From Pyrocephalus nanus (lineage: Eukaryota > Chordata > Aves > Passeriformes > Tyrannidae): a DNA stretch of 64,000 nt. Within the stretch, counting starts at the first letter, position 1. Each line of letters begins with the position of its first letter. The position numbers and the translations under genes are program-made. The notes beneath the pieces were generated by a model. It worked only from the letters and a program-made list of their open reading frames with translations, was not told the origin of the DNA and searched no databases. The stretch spans positions 5,394,001 through 5,458,000 of the forward strand of contig CM076269.1 of assembly GCA_038380795.1 (NCBI GenBank). The letters are read 5' to 3'. Positions 62,201 through 64,000 of this stretch are shown piece by piece.

Positions 62201-64000
62201 GAAAAATGATTGCAGGATGTTTGCTCTCCCCAGGGCAGCTCAGGTAGGATGGAGGACACTGGCCTAGCAGAACCACTGGCCTAACTCAGTGCAGCCCACC
62301 CTGTTATCGGCCATACAGGAGCAGACTGGCCATCTAAATGGTTTTCAGCACAAAACTCACCCAGAGTTCACAAAGCTGAGCAGACAGGCTCAGGCAGGCT
62401 GTGTGTGTGTGCCCAGAGCTTAGAAAAAGGAGACAAATCTTCCCTCTAGTGGCTGCATGGCACATGACTCCCACAGCTACCTTCTCTACTCCAGTGTTAT
62501 TTTTCACCAGCTCTTAGTCTCAACACAGATCCCAAGTGCATCAAATCTTACAAATTCTATGTGAGTTTTTAGTGGCTTAAATCTGGCACAGCTGCTAGTT
62601 TGCACAGAGCCACAGCCAGCCCTGGGGGTCTGTGTCCACTCTGCAGCTTTTAGGTGCCCCTTCTAAAAACACCCAGAAATTCCCTGGATGGACAGGAGTT
62701 CACACCCCATGTACATGAGTTGCTGCTAAAATAAACTCCCAACAATAAAACATACTGTCTGTGTTTAGTGCTTAACTGAAGTGTTCACATCACAGAATGG
62801 TTTGGGTTGGAAAGGACCTTTTAAAGGTCATGTAGTCCAAAGAATGGGCTGAGAAAGTATAGAATGACGAGTATTACAGCTACAGGATCCTACAACTACA
62901 CCAGCAAGTGGTGTAAGAAATCTTTGTAACTAATCACACCTCTCTATCAGGTCATGGCTGAGGATAACACAGAAAATCTGACATGAGCCCTGCCCAAAAA
63001 ATTGGTCTTCCTCTAACAGAGAGACGAGCTGCATGCCCTTCCTGCCAACTTTTCTTTGGCAAAGAAGGGAATGCTTGCCAGCCCCAGCAGGTTGACAGGA
63101 TGCAATGTGGCCTGGACATAATAATTAGTGCTATGGGCAAGTTAGTGCCAAGGATTTGATGCAGACATGGGAAGTATTTCAGCACTGCTCCTGGGAAGCT
63201 CCTGGCTGTCCTGTGTTTACTCCTCTCCCTGTGCAGTGCTGCTAATGCACACACAGGCTGCACGTCCCACTGCTGCACTATGTCCTTGTCCACCGATGTG
63301 CCAATTGCCTCTGCCGGGAACGAAAACAAGAGAAGCTCAAAGCATGAATGGTTTGGGATTCTTTCATTGGAGGCAGGTTTAAAAACCCAAACCTGCTACA
63401 GTCTGTAAAGCCAGGCTCTTACCAACACTGCTGTGTTAAAGCAGCTCCGCATATTCATGCGAACACATTTTTTTTTATGAGCTGTCATTCGTGGTTGGTG
63501 GCTCTCTCTCTGTCACTACTCCAGTCCATCTTGCTTTTATTACAGATAGTAGTGCCTTTCCTGAAATAGGAACAAGAGCTATTTTCTGTCCCTTCAAATA
63601 CCATTTGTGGAGCTGGCTGACCAGATGCCAGTCTTAGAAAAGTTAAGTCTGTCAAACAGGCCATAATTCCTCTACTCTATTAAAAATACACCAAAAAAAT
63701 AAACCCATGTTCACACCATCATACTGCTCAAGAATAGCATCTCAAGGACAGAAACAAAGCAACAGGATCCAATTAATATATCAATTAAGAAGCACAAAAT
63801 TCCCAGAACAAATCTAGTCAGTCTGTTTTTTAATCCTGAGAAAAACTCAGGCCACAGTATACATCTGTGTAAGAAACCTCACAAAGAGACAAAGAGGCAT
63901 CTGTTTTACACCATTGCTCCAATTGTTTCTCCTTGATGGACAAGCCTGTATAAATTCCACACAGATTAAAAAGCACTGGACCATGCAATTATAATGGTGG
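59300..64000. other. Intergenic region, no gene recognised
   Basis: No exon of ATPAF1, the next gene in human order, could be recognised. It contains a CR1 fragment (62784-62842) and a short GT run near 62399-62412. Many overlapping short open frames are explained by local GC content. Confidence 0.55.
62784..62842 (-). mobile_element. CR1 LINE 3'-end fragment
   Basis: CACAGAATGGTTTGGGTTGG followed by AAAGGACCTTTTAAAGGTCA is the standard CR1 3' end in reverse complement, heavily truncated. Confidence 0.85.

Overview
The window is ordinary vertebrate nuclear DNA, most likely from a bird. The evidence is exon/intron gene structure with GT-AG splice sites, CpG-island promoters, kilobase-scale introns, and repeats dominated by short, truncated CR1 LINE pieces, the typical avian repeat. 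No bacterial, phage, CRISPR or organellar material is visible.

Two protein-coding genes can be reconstructed completely, both on the minus strand. (1) MKNK1, the MAP-kinase-interacting kinase MNK1, has 11 coding exons between 9016 and 23721. They join in frame to 412 residues plus a stop. A 3' UTR runs down to about 7.4 kb and a CpG-island promoter lies at about 30.0-30.7 kb. (2) MOB3C, a MOB-family kinase-regulator homologue, has three coding exons (50896-51313, 42120-42322, 39052-39081) that join to 216 residues. Its 3' UTR runs towards 37.6 or 36.75 kb, and its promoter probably lies in one of the CpG-rich stretches at about 52.1 or 58-59 kb. The MKNK1-MOB3C tandem arrangement matches the order I know from human 1p33. 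The two products are not known to act in one pathway: MNK1 phosphorylates eIF4E downstream of ERK/p38, and MOB3C belongs to the MOB adaptor family.

Layout: 1-7.4 kb intergenic, no gene recognised; 7.4-30.6 kb MKNK1; 30.7-31.24 kb a CR1 with a second CR1 inserted in it, directly upstream of the MKNK1 promoter; 31.2-36.4 kb intergenic, with an unexplained minus-strand open frame at 31.85-33.16 kb; 36.45 kb a short interstitial telomeric repeat; 36.8-59 kb MOB3C with long introns; 59-64 kb intergenic with no recognisable gene.

I did not find a previously undescribed system. The observations most worth a second look are the nested CR1 with a possible 5-bp target duplication, the unexplained spliceable frame at 31.85-33.16 kb, an extra exon-like 99-nt open block in the MKNK1 5' region, an alternative frame in the last MKNK1 exon that exon skipping would expose, the telomeric repeat island, and a CpG-containing intronic block at 14.4-14.9 kb that looks conserved. 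All family assignments come from reading translated exons against remembered family features; no database search was run.
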